Assembly (NCBI GenBank): GCA_964557295.1
Contig: CAZKZP010000012.1
Span: forward strand, 7,829 to 71,828
Direction: 5' to 3'
DNA: 64,000 nt
Source: JBFMHP01 sp964557295
GTDB taxonomy: Bacteria > Pseudomonadota > Gammaproteobacteria > RBG-16-57-12
The translations under genes and the position numbers were made by a program. A model generated the notes under the pieces. It did not search any database, was not told the origin of the DNA, and was given only the letters and a program-made list of their open reading frames with translations. Positions 61,041-64,000 of the stretch are shown piece after piece. Every line of letters begins with the position of its first letter. Position 1 is the first letter of the stretch.

Positions 61041-61862
61041 TTACTTCCGACGACGTACCAGCATGCTATCGGTACGCTTGTTCTTGCGCGTCTTGTATCC
61101 CTTGGTGGGAACACCCCATGGGGTGACCGGATGACGACCACCCTTGGTACGACCTTCGCCACCACCATGCGGATGATCGACCGGGTTCATCGCGGTACCG
61201 CGCACTGTCGGGCGAACACCGCGCCAGCGAGAGGCGCCCGCCTTGCCCAGTGAGCGCAGGTTATGCTCGGAGTTACCAACTTCGCCTACCGTTGCCTTGC
61301 AATCGATATGGACGCGACGCATTTCGCCGGAGCGCAAGCGCAATGTGGCATACTCGCCTTCTTTGGCGATGAGCTGAACCGACGCACCAGCGCTGCGCGC
61401 CAGCTGCGCACCTTTGCCAGGACGCATTTCGATACAGTGCACATCGGTACCGACCGGGATGTCGCGCAGGCGGAGCGCGTTTCCGATCTTGATCGAAGAT
61501 TCTGGGCCAGAGACGATGGCCGCGCCGGCCTTAATCCCCTTGGGCGCGATGATGTAGCGGCGCTCACCATCGGCATAAAGGACCAATGCGATATTGGCGC
61601 TGCGGTTCGGGTCATATTCCAGACGCTCGACAGTTGCCGGAATGCCATCCTTGTTACGCTTGAAATCGACTATGCGATAGTGACGCTTGTGGCCACCGCC
61701 CTGATGACGGGTAGTAATATGACCATTGTTGTTTCTGCCACCATTTTTGTTCTTCTTTTCGAGCAGCGGCGCAAACGGCTCTCCCTTATGGAGACTCGAA
61801 TCAACCACCTTGACGACGAAGCGGCGGCCAGGCGATGTAGGCTTGAGTTTTACGATCGACAT
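61041..61862 (-). CDS. rplB: 50S ribosomal protein L2
   Basis: 273 residues (same as E. coli). GHKRHYRIVDFKRNKDG and the conserved MNPVDHPHGGGEGRTKGG loop with the His important for peptidyl transfer. Central 50S assembly protein. Confidence 0.97.
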   Translation of the reverse strand: MSIVKLKPTSPGRRFVVKVVDSSLHKGEPFAPLLEKKNKNGGRNNNGHITTRHQGGGHKRHYRIVDFKRNKDGIPATVERLEYDPNRSANIALVLYADGERRYIIAPKGIKAGAAIVSGPESSIKIGNALRLRDIPVGTDVHCIEMRPGKGAQLARSAGASVQLIAKEGEYATLRLRSGEMRRVHIDCKATVGEVGNSEHNLRSLGKAGASRWRGVRPTVRGTAMNPVDHPHGGGEGRTKGGRHPVTPWGVPTKGYKTRKNKRTDSMLVRRRK

Positions 61863-61882
61863 GACTTGAATTCCTCTTGGTA

Positions 61883-62182
61883 TTACTCGGCAACACCGGC
61901 GATGTCGATTTTCTGGCCTTCTTTGAGCTGCACATAGGCCTTCTTAAAGCCCTTGCGCCGACCTTGGATCGCACCGAACCGCTTACGCTTGCCCATCATA
62001 TTCGCCGTTTGAACAGAATCGACTTTAACGTCGAAAACATGCTCGACAGCCTTTTTGATCTCCAACTTGTTGGCGTCAGCCGCTACCTTGAAGACATACT
62101 GACCGTTGACCTCAGAGGCAACAGCCGCTTTCTCAGTGACATGGGGAGCCAGCAGCACCTTCATTAAACGCTCTTGATTCAT
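61883..62182 (-). CDS. rplW: 50S ribosomal protein L23
   Basis: 99 residues (E. coli 100). LMKVLLAPHVTEKAAVASE and VKVDSVQTANMMGKRKR are conserved. Docking site for trigger factor and SRP at the tunnel exit. Its start overlaps the rplD stop by four bases. Confidence 0.97.
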   Translation of the reverse strand: MNQERLMKVLLAPHVTEKAAVASEVNGQYVFKVAADANKLEIKKAVEHVFDVKVDSVQTANMMGKRKRFGAIQGRRKGFKKAYVQLKEGQKIDIAGVAE

Positions 62183-62799
62183 GCCAGCATCTCCTCAATT
62201 TGTTTGACCGCATCTGCCGTGATCAGCACCTTTTCATGCGCAACCAGGCTCACCGGATCGATTTGCGACGGATGACGCACCGAGACCTTATGCAAATTGC
62301 GTGAAGCCAAGTACAGGTTGTCATCGATCGCCACCGGGATAATCAGCACGCTATCCAGGCCCATGGTCTTCAACTTGCCCACCAGATCCTTGGTCTTGGG
62401 TGCGCTTAGGGCAAAATCATCTACCACGACCAGACGGTCCTGACGAACCAATTCAGACATGATCGAGCGCAGGGCGACTCGATACATCTTTTTGTTCACC
62501 TTCTGCGAATGATCCTGATTGGTTGCCGCAAAGGTCTTGCCGCCGCCGCGCCACAGCGGGCTGCGGATCGTACCGGCACGCGCACGGCCGGAACCTTTTT
62601 GCTTCCACGGCTTGGCGCCGCCGCCTCTGACGGCCGAACGATTCTTGTGTCCACGCGTGCCTTGTCGGCCGCCTGCCAAGTGCGCGGTCACCACCTGGTG
62701 CACCAGCGCCTCGTTGAACGCATCACCAAAGGTTTCGTCGGAGACGCTGACGGTCTTGTCCAGCGCCTGCCCGGATGAAGAAATCATTTTAAGTTTCAT
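62179..62799 (-). CDS. rplD: 50S ribosomal protein L4
   Basis: 206 residues (E. coli 201). The loop RQGTRGHKNRSAVRGGGAKP-WKQKGSGRARAGTIRSP reaches into the exit tunnel. In E. coli L4 represses the S10 operon by acting on the leader before rpsJ; no such leader is visible here because tuf is five bases upstream of rpsJ. Confidence 0.96.
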   Translation of the reverse strand: MKLKMISSSGQALDKTVSVSDETFGDAFNEALVHQVVTAHLAGGRQGTRGHKNRSAVRGGGAKPWKQKGSGRARAGTIRSPLWRGGGKTFAATNQDHSQKVNKKMYRVALRSIMSELVRQDRLVVVDDFALSAPKTKDLVGKLKTMGLDSVLIIPVAIDDNLYLASRNLHKVSVRHPSQIDPVSLVAHEKVLITADAVKQIEEMLA

Positions 62800-62811
62800 C
62801 GCCTACTCCCC

Positions 62812-63456
62812 TTACGAACGCGCTTTGACGGCCGGACGGATGATGACATCACCGCCCTTAGCCCCTGGGACTGCGCCAGAGACCAAAAGCAGGTTGCGCT
62901 CGGCGTCGACCTTGACGACTTCAAGGTTTTGCACCGTGCATTGAACGTCACCCATATGGCCAGACATTTTCTTGCCTTTCATGACACGACCGGGGGTTTG
63001 ACGCTGACCGATAGAGCCAGGGGTACGATGCGACAGCGAGTTACCGTGCGTGGCATCTTTCATAGAGAAATTATGGCGCTTGACGGTACCAGCAAAGCCT
63101 TTACCGATAGTCACGCCAGTGACGTCGACTGCTTGGCCCACGGCAAAGATATCTGCTTTGATCTCGGCCCCTACTGCTACATCGGAGCCTTCGCCGTCAT
63201 TGAGACGGAACTCGACCACACTGCGGCCCGCCGCGACACCTGCCTTGGCAAAGTGTCCGGACATCGCCTTGCTGACACGGCTCGCACGCCGCTCACCTAT
63301 GGTGACCTGCAGGGCGCGATAGCCGTCGGTTTCCACGGTCTTGACTTGTGACACGCGGTTCGGGGCAACCTCGATGACTGTCACGGGGATGGACGCGCCA
63401 TCCGCAGTGAAGACACGGGTCATGCCGCATTTGCGGCCAATAACACCAATCGTCAT
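62812..63456 (-). CDS. rplC: 50S ribosomal protein L3
   Basis: 214 residues (E. coli 209) from ATG 63456 (MTIGVIGRKCGMTRVFTADG) with GAGGAT upstream; an ATG five codons earlier is in frame but not favoured. SLSHRTPGSIGQRQTPGRVM contains the Gln that is methylated by PrmB in E. coli. Separated from rpsJ by an unusually long 129-base spacer. Confidence 0.96.
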   Translation of the reverse strand: MTIGVIGRKCGMTRVFTADGASIPVTVIEVAPNRVSQVKTVETDGYRALQVTIGERRASRVSKAMSGHFAKAGVAAGRSVVEFRLNDGEGSDVAVGAEIKADIFAVGQAVDVTGVTIGKGFAGTVKRHNFSMKDATHGNSLSHRTPGSIGQRQTPGRVMKGKKMSGHMGDVQCTVQNLEVVKVDAERNLLLVSGAVPGAKGGDVIIRPAVKARS

Positions 63457-63531
63457 TGTCGTTATCCTCAAGCGCCGATTTCGATTGATCAGCGCAATAA
63501 TTCAATTTAAACAAACATCTATAAGTCAGAA

Positions 63532-63566
63532 TGTCGCCCGGCCATTAACTCGTTGACAGGGCGACA
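63532..63566 (-). promoter_or_regulatory. Hairpin in the rpsJ-rplC spacer
   Basis: TGTCGCCC and GGGCGACA form an 8-bp stem around a 19-base loop, 20 bases after the rpsJ stop. No T run follows, so it does not look like a plain terminator. It may be a processing, attenuation or regulatory structure. Confidence 0.4.
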
Positions 63567-63585
63567 CCTGTAAGAGGGGCGAATT

Positions 63586-63897
63586 CTAGCTCAATTTAAT
63601 CTGAACGTCTACCCCTGCCGCCAAATCTAACTTCATCAGCGCATCGACGGTCTTGTCGGTGGGATCGACGATGTCCAGCAGGCGCTTATGGGTGCGGATT
63701 TGATACTGATCGCGCGCATCCTTGTTGGCGTGCGGGGAGATCAGGATCGTGTAGCGCTCGGTCTTCGACGGCAAAGGAATCGGGCCCTTGATATGGGCGC
63801 CGGTGCGCTTTGCCGTGTCGACGATCTCGCGCGCAGATTGATCGATCAAGCGATGATCAAATGATTTGAGGCGTATACGAATTCTTTGGCTAGACAT
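63586..63897 (-). CDS. rpsJ: 30S ribosomal protein S10 (NusE)
   Basis: 103 residues (same as E. coli). SQRIRIRLKSFDHRLIDQSA and IKGPIPLPSKTERYTILISP are conserved. Part of the 30S head and, with NusB, of antitermination. It starts five bases after the tuf stop, so the str and S10 operons are probably cotranscribed. Confidence 0.97.
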   Translation of the reverse strand: MSSQRIRIRLKSFDHRLIDQSAREIVDTAKRTGAHIKGPIPLPSKTERYTILISPHANKDARDQYQIRTHKRLLDIVDPTDKTVDALMKLDLAAGVDVQIKLS

Positions 63898-63902
63898 TTA
63901 TA

Positions 63903-64000
63903 TTACTCGATAATCTTAGCAACAACACCCGCACCTACGGTACGGCCACCTTCACGGATCGCAAACCGCAGACCTTCTTCCATCGCGATCGGAGCAATCA
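63903..64000 (-). CDS. tuf: Elongation factor Tu, C-terminal end only
   Basis: The last 31 residues ([18 protein letters not shown] then [13 protein letters not shown]) before TAA at 63903; the rest lies beyond the window. The sequence matches the conserved C terminus of EF-Tu, which delivers aminoacyl-tRNA to the ribosome. Position right before rpsJ fits the end of the str operon (rpsL-rpsG-fusA-tuf). Confidence 0.95.

Noticed and set aside
49987..64000. Lower GC of the ribosomal block as a sign of horizontal transfer
   Set aside because: Gene order and products are standard for gammaproteobacteria, and highly expressed genes normally differ in codon choice; except for the S4 form nothing suggests transfer.

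Overview
The window comes from a gammaproteobacterial chromosome with moderately high GC. Two runs of ten N (15833-15842 and 25634-25643) suggest a draft or metagenome scaffold. Supporting evidence is the complete Rnf/Rsx electron-transport operon rsxABCDGE, LpoB-type lipoproteins, the minor-pilin cluster placed beside ispH-lspA-ileS-ribF-murJ, the acetylated arginine pathway genes argA and argE, and the gammaproteobacterial order of the S10-spc-alpha ribosomal operons. The sequence does not let me name a genus. A free-living, chromatial-type gammaproteobacterium fits best.

Layout. 1-2331: three minus-strand lipoprotein genes (COG3014-like, LpoB-like, LPP20-like). 2356-4946: a cupredoxin gene translationally coupled to a copA Cu+ ATPase. 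5083-7714: argA, a Cu/Zn-SOD-like secreted protein and a VOC protein. 7760-11012: two tandem HDOD signalling paralogues. 11135-13984: a large predicted outer-membrane protein joining a metallopeptidase domain, a beta-propeller and a barrel. 14125-15405: a REC-REC-GGDEF diguanylate cyclase. 15553-19575: dcd (broken by an assembly gap), apbC and metG. 19755-24844: rsxABCDGE. 25035-32135: type IV minor pilins fimT, fimT/fimU, pilV, pilW, pilX, pilY1, pilE. 32423-39904 (minus strand): murJ-ribF-ileS-lspA-ispH. 40045-49842: rpsT, rplU-rpmA-obgE-proB, ispB, tRNA-Pro, an interrupted argE, ugd, a small membrane protein, prfC and a ComFB-like gene. 49911-64000 (minus strand): tRNA-Lys, then a continuous block tuf-S10-spc-alpha of 28 genes ending with rplQ.

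How it works together. Most of the window is housekeeping: translation, isoprenoid synthesis (ispH, ispB), lipoprotein processing (lspA), peptidoglycan (murJ, LpoB-like), arginine and proline synthesis, and ion-motive electron transfer to ferredoxin (Rsx). Accessory layers are surface motility and adhesion (minor pilins, PilY1), c-di-GMP signalling, HDOD signalling and copper handling.

The points most worth checking are: a metG gene whose anticodon-binding region has clearly different base composition (about 18680-19095), which looks like a recombinant mosaic; argE interrupted by one in-frame TAA that separates a conserved metal-ligand segment; the peptidase-propeller-Omp85-like barrel protein; a receiver domain that lost its phosphoacceptor aspartate; a zinc-type (four-cysteine) ribosomal protein S4; and a family of REP/REPIN-like palindromes at four loci. 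I found no CRISPR array, insertion sequence, prophage or clear defence system. I do not see strong evidence for a wholly new system here.
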